Below, in pieces: positions 46,777 to 59,028 of a DNA stretch of 64,000 bases. The position numbers were made by a program, and so were the translations under genes. The notes beneath the pieces are model-generated. The model made no database searches. It had not been told where the DNA came from and was given only the letters and a program-made list of their open reading frames with translations. The stretch spans positions 6,944,001 to 7,008,000 of the forward strand of contig NC_063151.1 in the NCBI RefSeq assembly GCF_020921035.1. The letters run 5' to 3'. Every line of letters begins with the position of its first letter. Position 1 is the stretch's first letter. Source of the stretch: Rhodamnia argentea. Lineage: Eukaryota > Streptophyta > Magnoliopsida > Myrtales > Myrtaceae.

Positions 46777-49744
46777 GGTGTAGGACCGATCTCGCAGGAC
46801 TGGGAGCCGGTGGTAATACGGAAGAAGGCCCCGAACGCCGCCGCCAAGAAGGACGAGAAGGCCGTCAACGCAGCCCGCCGCGCCGGCGCGGAGATCGAGA
46901 CCATCCGGAAAGGTATTTCGTCCACCACGCGCGCCGTCTCTCTCTGTCTCTCTAGCCCTCTCCATTTATTGTGACGGTGAACCTGAATCTGAATTTAATT
47001 CTGATGAGCGATGCTTGATTAGTTCTCTCTTTCGATTGCACGCTCGCATCGTTCCGTGCTTGGTTGGTTCCGGCTTTTGCAGTTCTGTTCTTGAGGTGCT
47101 ATAATTGAGGAAATCGTAAGGTCTCGTCTCGCGTTGTTGAGTTTTCTTGCTGTGTCGGTAAATAGATTCGCCAAGTTCATCGCTGATATTTGTACGCTAT
47201 TAGACTCAAAAAAATGGTGTTGCCGATCGCCATGTACGCGCATAGGAGCTATTGACTTAAATCGGGTTGAATAGTAATACGTTCTTTGATTCTTGATATT
47301 GTAGATGCTCTCCATGATATGGAAGAACCTTCTTTAGCATTCAAATTTAGTACGTATTTATTGAAAGGTCATGAAGAACTGCAACGTCGGACATGTTTTC
47401 TGTCTACCTGAACTTTAAATATCCAGCAAGGAGCTTAATCAATTTGGAACTATTTTTTTTCCCTTTGGATTTGTTGGCATGCCTCCGCTTGTAATTTTTA
47501 CTATTGAATACTTTAACCGGTTTTATTATCTGCCTGTGTGCTTTTAGCTTTCTTAAGATGTTTATTTCTTGAGATTGTCTTCTCATCACATTGTTGTTTT
47601 AATTATAAGATTGGTGTTCTTTATGATGGTGGTGCGTTGGAGACTCTTGCTTAACATATATTCTCGAGAGGTCACCTTTGCCTCTTTTCACTTTGAATCG
47701 CTGCCCCTCCCTCTGATCCCACTCTAAAGAGCTATGTTTGTTAGCTGTCAATCTCAATAGAATTCAGCTCTTATTGCAAATTTTATTTTCCTCAGACTAT
47801 ATTTGTTGTGTTTTTCACCATTAAGAAGCTACTGTACCAATCAAATTCTTCCCCAGGAGGCAGCATATCTACTGCTAGTCACAAAAAATTAACCATTTCC
47901 ACATTGAGGGCCAATTAGAGAGCTCTGATACGTCTTAAGTTCCCAAAAACCCATCTTCACTCCTGTATTTACTGTCTCTCCCATCTATTGTATGATTTGT
48001 GTGCATAGCAGGGAGATCTGTCTATTTAATTTGATGTGTGGCGAGCTTTAGGAGTTGTGTGTGTGCAGAAGAAAAGGTGTCCTTTTTGTGGTGGAGAAAG
48101 AGGGTGAGTTCATATAGCTGTCAACCACATGCAGAAGATATACTGGCTGAGTTTATCTTCTAAGTTAGTTGGGTTGATCTGAATATTTTTTTAAAGTCCT
48201 TCATTCTATTTCTTAAGAAAGGAGAGAAGGGAAAAGAGAAAAGCCAAATGAAGTTAACTTTGTCACTGTCTTATTGCGTCATCGTCTGCTGCCAAATCAA
48301 TTTTTAATATTCAGACTTCAGAGCTGATTTTCATTTTAGTTTGGTGGTGGCACCACCTGAGGCATTAAGCATTTGATCATCAAGCCTGGTAAACTGAAGC
48401 TTCCCTCGCAAAGAAGTTCTTAATTTATCACTTTTCTCACTGCATCAATGCTCTTGTAGTGCACTAGACGTGTGTAACTGTGTCTTTGTTTAAGCCAAAG
48501 CACTCATAATCTCATATGATTCTTTTGTCCTATTTCTTATAATTACATATGACCGATTATTTTGGTTGTGACACTTCTTGTCGTGGACTGCTCACATCTT
48601 TAAGTACAACTTATCTGACATATAGCTTCCATCTTGCATGATTTGATTTTGGGTGTGGACTGGTGATGAACTCCCATAGCCTATTTGCATGATTAACTTG
48701 TTGCGTATGTCAAATTTTTGCTGATGTTGTACATGTATAGTTTAGTTGTTTTTTTAGATATATATTAAGACTGGTGAGGCTGGTTGGATTATATTGTTCA
48801 AAACAACATTAAGGAATGAATGTCCTCTTTTTCATGTAACCTATATAAAATTGATGCTGCTTAATTAAGTTGATCGAGGAATACTCTGTGTTCTTACTGG
48901 TAGGAATGGTAATGCATGTAGAAGATGATTGTGGCCGTCGGCTGTCATCTATATTTTAAGAATGAAGCATTGACAGTTTAATTAATGAACTTTAATTGCT
49001 AAGTAATTCCTTTACTGCTCTGCAGCAACTGCCGGCACAAACAAAGCTACTTCTAGCGGTACTACTTTGAACACAAGGAAGCTTGATGAAGAAACAGAAA
49101 ATCTTGCTCGTAAGTGGCTTTTCTTCTAAATTATTGAGTGATGCATCTCAGTGTACTTTTCTCTTGTTAGAAATATGGAGTTTTTGTGGAGCCACAAATC
49201 TTTGCAGCCTCCTTACGTTTAGATTTGTTCGTTTTTGTGTCAGACTGCTGATGCAGCGGGAAGTGTTGCTTTAGTTCATTTGTTCATTCCTTTGTGCTTG
49301 CTCTTGTACAATTTGCCTCCACATTGTGGAATATTGTTTGTTGAACTTGCCTTGACTGAGAGATATGATAAATGGCTGGTAGATGATCGGGTGCCGACTG
49401 AGCTGAAGAAGGCTATTATGCAAGCTCGAACGGAGAAGAAGCTCACCCAGTCCCAACTTGCTCAGGTATTTTGCTTCCTTTTTGTCTTTCCCTATTGAAC
49501 TTGGCAGAGAAAACTTGTGTTTCTCTTGGGCCAAATGACATTTGGGGTGCGTATATGCAAAAAAATGTGCCCCTTGTTTTCTTAAACTTATCCAGCTGAC
49601 ACTCTTGCATGAATTGCAATGCAGCTGATCAATGAAAAGCCCCAGATCATTCAAGAATATGAATCTGGAAAAGCAATTCCTAATCAACAGCTGATCACCA
49701 AACTCGAAAGAGCCCTTGGTGTGAAGCTGCGAGGAAAGAAGTGA
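46771..49744 (+). CDS. MBF1: Multiprotein bridging factor 1 (MBF1a/b type)
   Basis: Transcriptional co-activator that bridges sequence-specific activators (bZIP types) and TBP; the plant family is linked to stress and ethylene responses. Four exons on plus: 46771-46912, 49026-49109, 49383-49465 and 49625-49744, giving 142 residues, the same as Arabidopsis MBF1a/b. The N-terminal MBF1 domain reads [15 protein letters not shown], then [20 protein letters not shown]. The C-terminal Cro/C1-type helix-turn-helix (~residues 82-135) reads [40 protein letters not shown] and ends with the basic LRGKK. The first intron is 2.1 kb, large for a 142-residue gene, and may hold regulatory sequence. The sequence fits the constitutive MBF1a/b group, not the heat-induced MBF1c group. 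Confidence 0.97.
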
Positions 49745-51115
49745 GAGTCATCTTGCAGTTGGAAGTTGGAACAAAATGCTGTTTCTGTTTCAGCGCCTTC
49801 GTTTATGAGTCTTGAGATGGTGGTGTGTATATGAACCTTTATGTACCTTTGCCATGGCTATCTGTGAGAACCAACTGCTCTTTCAAGTTTCAACTGATTT
49901 GCTGAATGCAATGTTGATCACCCTGGTCACAGTTAATTAACTTGCCTAAATGTCTCAGTGACAACTGCTCTTCATGCCAGAAGAACACTCAAATTGAGTA
50001 ATGTGCCCCATTTGTAGTCTCCTGCCTGAGGAAAGCAATCTTATGCATGAAGCGGGGCATTACTTTATAATGTTCGGAGTTGCATTGAGTAGCATCCCAT
50101 AGAATTGGGCAAAATACAAATAATCCTGATGTAAATGTTTTAATTATGGAGAAGGATATATGGTCTTATTCATGCATTCTTATGGGAGTAGGCGGTGTTT
50201 TGAGATATATAGCTAAGCACATGTACGGAAGAATATGCGTGAGCTCAAACCTGGATAGTGGGAAGAGATTGCATGGTCGTGTTTATATTGGTTGAAGGTA
50301 AAACCATTCTTTCATGGACGCAGGATCAAAGATTTGGGATGCAGCCACAAACGACCCATGATGGATGTGCCAGTGTGAGTGATATAGGATTCACTGCGAT
50401 ATATTTTTTTTTTTTGGGGGGGGGGGGGGGTTGGGGTTTCGAATACTGCGATAGTTGAAACGATGGATGTGTCCAGCATTGGGTAGTTCGGTTATTCATA
50501 TGATTATGTTGCGTATCAGTCCGAGAATCAGAAAGATGGCAAAAATTGAGTTTACCGGGAAAAATGTTCATTCATCAAGTTCTGGGAAGCTTCTTAACTT
50601 CAGATATTCCAAGTAACTCGTCCATTCGTAGTAGGACGCTAATGCCATTCCGATTAAGTGCCATAGTAGTCAACACTGGTGAACAGAGGACCGAGTCAGA
50701 ACAGCTCATAGGCCACACATCCTGCAGCATAGGAAAATCGAGCGTTCAACTTTTCAGGGAAAACACCACGAAGGTTCTCAGCCATCTTCTACTCCACTCG
50801 TTCGCGTGGGACACGATGAAGTAACTACTTTTTCCGCCATCGCAGCCAGAAAAAACATGAGAACCAGCTCAATTGCAGCAACTAACAGTTTCTCTAGTAT
50901 TATACTTTTTACCAGCCCAAGCATTCCAGGAAACGATTCTTGATGAAATCCACGTCTATAGTTAGACATTAGCCAGTAAAATTCATTTTTCATAGAACAT
51001 GTACATATGCCTTGGAGCAAACGTAGGTTACACCATGTTTATACCAATACAAAAGTGCATAATTATAACAAAATAGTGCCGACGAGGGCAAACATTACAT
51101 ATAGCAAAATTACAG
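49745..51115. other. Convergent 3' region between MBF1 and the Tubby-like gene
   Basis: The two genes end tail to tail about 1.4 kb apart. Apart from a T12/G15 homopolymer pair, no feature is seen. Confidence 0.4.
50404..50430. repeat. T12-G15 homopolymer pair
   Basis: Twelve T's run directly into fifteen G's, followed by TTGGGG. A G-run of this length can form a G-quadruplex, and is also a known trouble spot for sequencing. Confidence 0.9.
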
Positions 51116-54100
51116 TTACTCGCATGCAATTTTTGTGCCAAAGCTGGTAAGGCAAACGGCGAATGCCTGGAAGGCAGACAAGGGCTGCCGATAGTCCATG
51201 GTAAAAGTATCATCCCCAACCTTCCCAAACTGGAGAAGAACAGTTTCCTCATCTCCTTTCCCACCCGGCTGGCTTTGGTCCATTATGGCAACAAGTTGGA
51301 AATTTTTCACCGAAGCCACAGTCACACGACCATGGAAGTTCAGGCACCAGCACTGCATGTGCTCGTGCCACCTTGGAGCCTTATTCCTCAAAATTGTGTG
51401 CTCCGAGCTGATAGGTCCTGATTTCTTAATCTTGACATTATCCACCTGTTTATCGGTAGGTGCTTCTCCCGACACAGGGCACTTCAGCGAGCAAACCATC
51501 CTTCTTGGACCTCTAGATTTCAAAATGTTGAACTTGTAAGAGACCTGCCCGACCTCGAAGTTGCCAGCTGGGACCTGGGGGCTTATTTGCTTGCTTGCAA
51601 AACGGCGGCTCGCCCGGCTGCTTGAGGGTTTTGCACCATTGTGTGGCGGTTGGCTGTCATAGATTATGAAGTTGGTACCAAGGAAGTCCGAGCTGCAACA
51701 AGCACGAAATCTTAAACAAAGCCATCAATTAACATGTAACTTTTCACCTTTTCTGTTAAAAAGGCCATGGAGAGATGGGAAAGGAATAAGTTAGATTTTC
51801 ATTGATTACAAATACAGTAAAACCATATTCTATTTGTCAAGTAAAGTAAACAATTAAACATGCTTGTAAACAAATTCATATCATCGTCCAAAAAAAAAAT
51901 CATATCGATTAAACCCAAGTCATGTATGACAGTCCTCTAGAAGCAGTAAAAAAGCGTCTGCCAGATCAAAGAAAAAACATCAATTGCAAGCTTTGAAAAA
52001 AATAGGCAAGAAGCTCCAAGTTTCTCCATACCTCCTGTATGACAGACTATGAAATAGAAAGCTAAGTAGGTAGACACGTAAAGATGCTCCATCCTAGAAA
52101 CTCCAGAGACATGGTTGTATTGTGCCCAAACACATCTTTATATTACTGAATTTGTCACTCCGCCACCTTAAGGGGAAGAATAAGACATTCCAGTATTTTT
52201 TATTTTTTTTTTTTGGGAGCAAATTCACAAAAATAAGATCCTGTTTAAGTAGCCTCACCTTAACTTTCCAACATAAGCATTACTTCCTTGGGATAAATCA
52301 TCAGCGTCTAGAGAGATAATGTATTCAGTGTGAGCACCATGCCTATATCTCCGAGCCGCTAAAAGAAACTTCCCCTCATCTGGTGTTGCTGAAGAATGAG
52401 GGAGTAAAAAAAAGTCAATCATAGGCAAACCATTTATGCCAAGAGTATTGCATTTATATAGGAACATGGGATTTGAGAAGGCCATCGTATCAAAAGGAGC
52501 ACTGGATCAACATTTAATGTATTCATCGAGAGCTCTGACCTAACCAAGTCTGACATCAATCCAAATCCTTTTCACTAGTCAAATGATGAACAAACCAAAA
52601 GTAGAACTTAATATCTTCATTCAAGGAACTGATATTAGTGGATGAGCCACGAGATGCAGTAGAAGTCCCCTTCACTTATACCGACAGTAGGTAAAAACAG
52701 ATGTTCAACTCCTACTTACATCTACTTTCAATGAAGCAACCTTCAATCCATCAAGGTTTAGACCAATTTTCCTTCCACAACATGAGTCCTCCTCAGAACT
52801 ACCAACGACCTCCATGAAAGCCCTGATATGCCCTAAAGATGAACTAAAAGAAGGAAAAAAAAAAAAGACTGATCTTCAACAATGCATTTTTAGGTCCATT
52901 TCCTTTCCCAAATTTGAGTCCATTAGAACCACTAATAGATGTGGATTTCAGCTATGTTACCCCCTCAAAACAAACTATGAGAGAGTGGGGAAAAGGGACC
53001 AAAAACATGGTCAAGAGTTCTCTTATTTTCCACCATCATATTCATACATTAAGCTCTCTCAACCACTACTAACATCTAGAAATGATTCCATGATCCCAAA
53101 TCCTCATGAGATGACATTCTCACAGGTGCGTGTTCCATTTCTCCTCCAAGCTGGCATGCCAGGCACAAGAAACAGCAGGCATCCAGTCTATAATAAGCAC
53201 CAATTGAACTTTCATTCAATTTGTTGAGTCTGAAACTGTCAATCAATTGACAAGCTAACAAAAAATAACCATACATGCCTCCAAGGCTGACTGTCTCTTT
53301 CAAAAAAGAAAAGAAAAAGTCAACATCTGTAAAAGACCACTACCTTGAAGAAGTTTCATTCTAAGAATGGTGGAATTTAAAAATAAAAAAAGGAGCAGAG
53401 TTGTTACAAGTATACCAAGTCAACATTGACCAAGTTTTCTGAGCCAAAGGAGATATGCAACCTCCTAAGCTTGGATCAACTCAGATGAAAAGTCTATTGA
53501 AGGCTTAGCAGACATTGGCTCTGCAAACTCTAGCTCTAGCGAACTTGATGCAAATAATAAAGCCAGTTAAACTGAAGCGGGTACAAAAGTAGGAATAAAC
53601 CTCATCCTAGACCAAAAAAACAAACAACTAAGTATCAATGAGAACCATCAATATAGATTATATGTAGTAGGAAAAGACAAATCAACCGCAAATATTAACT
53701 TACACGGGCTGAGCGTGAGATAAAGGTAGAAAGTCGAAGTCTTCTTGTCCCGCTTTATAAGGCATTGATGTGCAGAATCCCGTGGTCCCGGCTACATTTA
53801 GGAAAAGAACCATCAGGAGACATGCAATATTTGGAATTTCCAAAGAAGAAATTCCAATAATTCACGCAACAGTTTGGGTGTGAGGAAGTTAAATTTATAG
53901 AACAGCAACTCAGCCACCAAGATCCATATTTCCAAAACGATGAGCAAACAACAGTGTTAGAGGCGCAAGGTTATCATCCTTCATATTGTTTAGGTCGCTA
54001 ATGAGATGTTCTCATAGGCACAACCATACTTCATGCAATTCAAATTGGAAAATGTTGTAGAGTGTAATGAAGAAGAAAAGACAGTTTCATGCTCCTACGG

Positions 54101-54972
54101 TGTGGTTATATATTCATGCTCCTAAGGTGCTCCTACGGTGTGTGTATATATATATACACACACCGAAAACTCCCAGCGGAAGCACTTATTTTCCTCACAA
54201 AAGCCATCAAAGTGAAGTCCTCACTTCCAATTCCAAAAAAAAAAAAAATCCAAACCATCGTTCCCATCTACAACTCTTGACCCACAGATACATATATGAT
54301 ATAACCTTCAGAAATGAATCCATCCTCTCTAATAGATGCCCCGTACATGATGCATCAAATGTCTAGACATCAGTAATGAGATTGAACCCTAACTTCAAAT
54401 TAGATCTCGACGATTTGGTCAAGTTGAGCTATTATCCACACGTAAAATAGCCCCACAAACACAATGAGCTTCATAAATCTCCGCCAATATTAAAAGGAAA
54501 GCAAACGAGCCAAAGCATCAACCAATTCAATTCAATTCAATTCCATTCCATTCCATTCCCCCAACAAGGAGGAAGCAACATCGAAAGGAATGCGGCCCGA
54601 ATTTCGCCGCGCAATCGAGAAGACAACCTGCTTGAGACAGGAAGGGAAAGTAATTTGGCCACTGTGGAGCGGGGACCTAACGATTTCCCTCGTGATGTCC
54701 CTCCACCGCTTGCAGACGCACGCGCAGGCGACGACGTTCTGACGCTGGGGCCACCGGTCCTCGCTCTCCTCCACGCGGCGGATGATCTCCCCCAGGAGCT
54801 CCGGCAGCATTGTCCCCCATGACTCCCCGTGTGCCTCCGGCTCGGCCCTCTCCGGCTCCTCGCCGGCGGCGCCGCCGCGACGGCCCGCCGCCTCCTCCCT
54901 CGGGGCTCTACCGTTGAGCTCCTTGAAGGATCTAGAGAACTTCCGCGAGAGAAACGTTCTTCTCAGAGACAT
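51116..54972 (-). CDS. TULP7: Tubby-like F-box protein, TLP7 type
   Basis: F-box subunit of an SCF ubiquitin ligase with a C-terminal tubby domain that can bind membrane phosphoinositides. Four exons on minus: 54972-54628, 53791-53704, 52388-52259 and 51692-51116; phases agree and the product is 379 residues, the length I recall for Arabidopsis TLP7. Residues 1-50 start [20 protein letters not shown] and are basic, then Ala/Gly/Glu-rich. The F-box spans ~51-103 ([31 protein letters not shown]). The tubby domain follows, from FPSCLKQPGPRDS through [74 protein letters not shown] and the family end SFGTKIACE. The start follows alignment to TLP7; upstream in-frame codons are CT-repeat leader. Confidence 0.95.
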
Positions 54973-55030
54973 CGCTGGCTCGCGCTCCTGGGTCTCATCA
55001 AATGGAGGAAAACAGAAAAAGGAAGGAAAG

Positions 55031-55058
55031 GAGAGAGAGAGAGAGAGAGAGAGAGAGA
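55031..55058. repeat. (GA)n microsatellite in the TLP7-type leader
   Basis: About 14 GA units (CT on the sense strand), 60 bases upstream of the start codon, placing it in the likely 5' untranslated region. Confidence 0.85.
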
Positions 55059-55059
55059 A

Positions 55060-55914
55060 CAACACAGTGCGCAGGGTCTATTTTGTCCGCGTCTTCCAGA
55101 TAGAGAGAGAAAGAGGGAGGGAGGAGAGAGAAAGTGGGAACAAATGCCAATGGAGACTGAAAACGGTAGATGCGAGATTGACCCGGCCGCGAAGAAGCCC
55201 ACCCCCGCCCGGGATCATCCTGGGCCGTGGGATTGGTCCGTCGCGCACACGTGGCGCCATTCCGCGGCGTCGATGTTCGCGCGACGCCGTGGTGGGGGGT
55301 TGAGTGGCGAGCGTGATCGGATCGGACCTTTTGACTCGGTCTTGGACCATAAAGGCGATAGAGAAACTTGATTTTGTCCCGAGAATTTTTCATTTTTTTT
55401 TCAGTTATTTTTCTTTTAAGTGTCCTATGACCGAAGAATAAGATTGCTTGTTGATTCTCGTGGGCGTACATTTTCATTTGCACACGTTCTGGTTGGAATT
55501 CAACTTGCAATTTTTTTCTTTAATTCGATGCTATTCTCGTCAATCATACATTTAACCTCGAATTGCTGATTTTAATTGACCGTTAAATAATTCTCTAACA
55601 TCTCTTCTTCTGTGCTCGAATAATGTCTATTGCAATCGGAAACGATAAGTAAAAACGTGTTCTGTTTTCGTTTTATTGAATTGGGTCATGTATTAAGCGT
55701 TTGTATGTGTATATAAATTGCATCGAACGACATTAAAAATGCACTTATTTAAAATTTACTTGATAACTTCTCTTTTAACATTTTTTTTCTATGGTCAAAA
55801 CTGCTGTTTTAACTCGATTGGTCTTATTTCTATGCTTTTCTTAGAAAAACTACGGGGGCATTTCTTGCATAACACTCTCTGTTGACCTTAGACTTTGAAG
55901 ATGAGTCTTGTCAA
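55060..55914. other. Promoter region of the Tubby-like gene
   Basis: 55140-55340 is GC-rich with open frames on both strands that I attribute to composition, not coding. 55380-55914 is AT-rich with nothing recognised. Confidence 0.4.
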
Positions 55915-56638
55915 TAGTTTGGTGCGCAAAATAGAGTTTGTTAGTTAGAATTCTCCGAGGGGCTTGTCAAGTGAGAAGAATTTTACGATTTTTCAACTCC
56001 AATGAGACTAGTCTTCATCAATCAAATCAATTTCGGCTAACTGGACTGTAGGTCAACTTGATTAAATTCACCTTCCAATCAAGCATTTGAATAGATGTTA
56101 AATCTAGTTTACAAAAGAAAAGAAAAATCTCTAATTTGGTTGCGCCAACGCGGTCTAATGTGATTGGGCCACCCGGACCGAACGATAAAAGTTGGCCAAA
56201 GCTGAACGGTACTAGACTATAAAACATTATAGACAATTTCAACTCATTTAGTATAGATAATGTTCGCAAGTAGACATGTTCACAGGCCGGTTTGGGCTTG
56301 GAATCGGCCGGTGGAATAATCGGAACCGGGCCGTTGATCGAGTCCGGCGGTTCCGAATCGGAACCGGCCCAGCTCCTCATGGGTTGGTTTCGGTTTAAAA
56401 AAATTTGAAACCGGTTCCAGGCCGGTTTCGAACCGCCTATAAAAAAAAATAAGGTCCCTCTTATGGTTGTTGCAATTATCCCTCCTCCTCCTTTTTTTTC
56501 CTTTTTAAATTCCTATAAATACTATTCATCCCCTTTCATTTTTTCTCACAATTTCTCTCAAATTCTCTCAATCCGCTCAATCCCGGTTCAATCCTGTCAA
56601 TTTTCTGAATTGGCTTTCCGTTCAATTTTTTGACAAAA

Positions 56639-59028
56639 ATGGCAAGTAGAAGCGAAGTTGGTGATAGCGAAAAGAGCCCGATGCCAATGGGGATGGGGGA
56701 ATCTAATTATCCTTAACCTCATGATCAATATGATCCTCATGAGTTTACATGTTGGGTAAATAATGATGATAATATCAACTATATTCTCAACGTCAAGCAC
56801 GTCCCAATGCAAGAAAGTTTTCATCTTCCTACCGGCATCGAAGAAACGTCGACAGCAAAGGAGTCGGAATGGTAAACCCGGGAGAGTACATCCAACTTAT
56901 GGCAACACTTCAACAAAGTACATATAAGTGGAGAAAAATACAGGATAAACTGTAAATATTGTACGAAATCATATAATTTTAATAAGAAGACAACTATGGA
57001 ACATACCATCGACATTTGACGCAAAAACATGCAACGCAAGTGGGAATCAACACCAGGCAACAACTGATTTCTAGGTACGCCAATCCTAACACTTATCCTT
57101 TATGATGAACTTTATAAAGAAACATTAGTTGAATATGTTGCCATTGAACATTTACCTTTTACTATTAGTGAAAATTTTGGTTTGAATTTTTTGATCAACA
57201 CCGCATGTACTCCGCAAGCAAAACGTGTTCCGAGAACTACTCTTAAACGCGTACTTTTTAGAGTTTATAAAAAACAAAAAAAAGGCTTTGCAAAAAAATT
57301 TACGGATTTTAATGGACGTGTGCATATAAGTAGCAACATTTAAAGTGATCCTTGGCAAATTCATTTTTATATGGGTATCACATGTCATTAGATAGATGAC
57401 GATTAGAACATTCAAAAAAGAGTATTTGCATTTCGAGTGTTTGATGAAAAGCATATGGTCAATAATATTTATAGAATAATTTGGCAAGTTTTAGAAGAAT
57501 ATAATTTGATTAATAAATTTTTTTCAATGGTTTTGATAATGATGCGTCAAATATCGTTTCCATTTTCGATTTAGAAAATATTTGTAAACCCTCTTTTGGC
57601 GGACAATTTTTTCACATTAGATGTGCTTGTCATGTTTTAAATTTATGTGTACAAAATGATTTATGAACTTTTGAGGCTTTTCTCACCCCAATAAAGAGAA
57701 CAATTAAATTTTTATGGAGTCGTCCCCAAGTAATGAAAGAATGGAGCAGATTTTGTAAATTACTTTGATAAAAACCAAAAAGATTTTCAAAAGATGTTCC
57801 GACTCGTTTGAATTCTATCTACGAGTTGCTTCATCAATCTTTTGTTTATAAAGATTTATTATGTATGTTTATTTCAAATACTGTTTCCGAAATTAGTTTA
57901 CTCTCGCAAGATTAGGTTATTTGCAAAAAAAAAAAAATTAGATTTTTTGAAAATTTTTAATGATGCAACTTATACATTATCTGGTATTTATTATTCTAAC
58001 CAAAAAGATTTCCAAAAGATGCTCCAACTCGTTGGAATTCTACCTACGAGTTGTTTCGCCAATCTTTTGCTTATAAAGATTTATTATGTACGTTTATTTC
58101 AAATAATATTTTCGAAATTAGTTTACTCCCGCAAGATTAGGTTGTTTGCAAAAAAAAAGTTTAGATTTTTTTAAAGTTTTTAATGATGCAAATTATACTT
58201 TATCTGGTATTTATTATTTTATTATACATTTATTTTTAATACAGTGATTAACATTGCTGGTATTTTTTATGAATATGAAAAAAAAATGTTCAATTAGCTC
58301 CGACTATTATAGCAATCAAAGCAAAATGGTTGCATTATTATGCATGCATTCCTCTTATTTATTCGGTTTCTATTGTTTTTTAACCGCGTACTAAATTAGA
58401 TAGTTTATATGATTATTTGAATGATTATTATTATGATTATTTACATTTGAATAAAACAATAAATATTAAAACTATACAAATAGAGGTTAAAGACGTTATA
58501 GTAACATTATATAATAAATTTTGTAGTAGATATGGTTTAGGTGATAGTGGATATTCTCAACTTAGTGCCTCGCAAATGGAGGAGAGTGGTAGACTTAGTA
58601 GATGGTACAATCCGCTTATTAGTAAGCAAAAAAGATAAAAGGGAGCAACATGTAATATTTTCGAATTAGAAAATTATTTAACCATTGTTTTTGAGTTTCG
58701 TGATTCCGAACACAACACATATTTCAAAATTATGGAGTGGTGGAAGACTCATTCAACCCAATTCCCAGTCCTCGCTCTCATCGCAAGGCAGATGTTAGCA
58801 ACCTATTCTTCAACAGTTGTAGTTGAACAAGCATTTAGTGCTGGAGGATTAATTTTGGACGACGGCCATTCAAGATTAAATCCGCATGCTGTGGATGCTC
58901 AATCTTATGTCCATGATTAGATAAAGGCTAAATTTCAACAACAAGAGTTGGATCAAGACGATGAATTCTTCAATGATGATAGTGGAAATATCATTGCCAC
59001 GGGTATTACAATGGGTAGCGATGATTGA
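56639..59028 (+). pseudogene. Decayed hAT transposase (BED finger and hATC domain)
   Basis: Starts MASRSEVGDSEKSP. An early part carries a BED-type finger (WQHFNKVH..GEKYRINCKYC and later a TTMEHT..H-like segment). Middle sections resemble RNase H-like hAT transposase (VNNIYRIIWQVLEEYNL). The end has the hAT dimerisation domain at 58725-58918 (WWKTHSTQFPVLALIARQML, VVVEQAFSAGG) followed by an acidic tail. Many stop codons and frameshifts interrupt it, and 57773-58225 is a ~225-bp internal tandem duplication. It cannot make an active protein. Confidence 0.8.
57773..58225. repeat. Tandem duplication inside the hAT pseudogene
   Basis: Two ~225-base copies begin AACCAAAAAGATTT at 57773 and 57998. 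They share TAAAGATTTATTATGTA and GTTTACTC.CGCAAGATTAG. The copies differ by scattered substitutions, so the duplication is old. Confidence 0.85.

Noticed and set aside
54829-55371. Plus-strand open frame over the Tubby-like start and promoter
   Set aside because: It overlaps antisense to a well-supported exon, includes the translated GA repeat, and has no family resemblance.
56639-59028. Possibility of an active hAT transposase
   Set aside because: Many stops, frameshifts and an internal duplication exclude a functional product.
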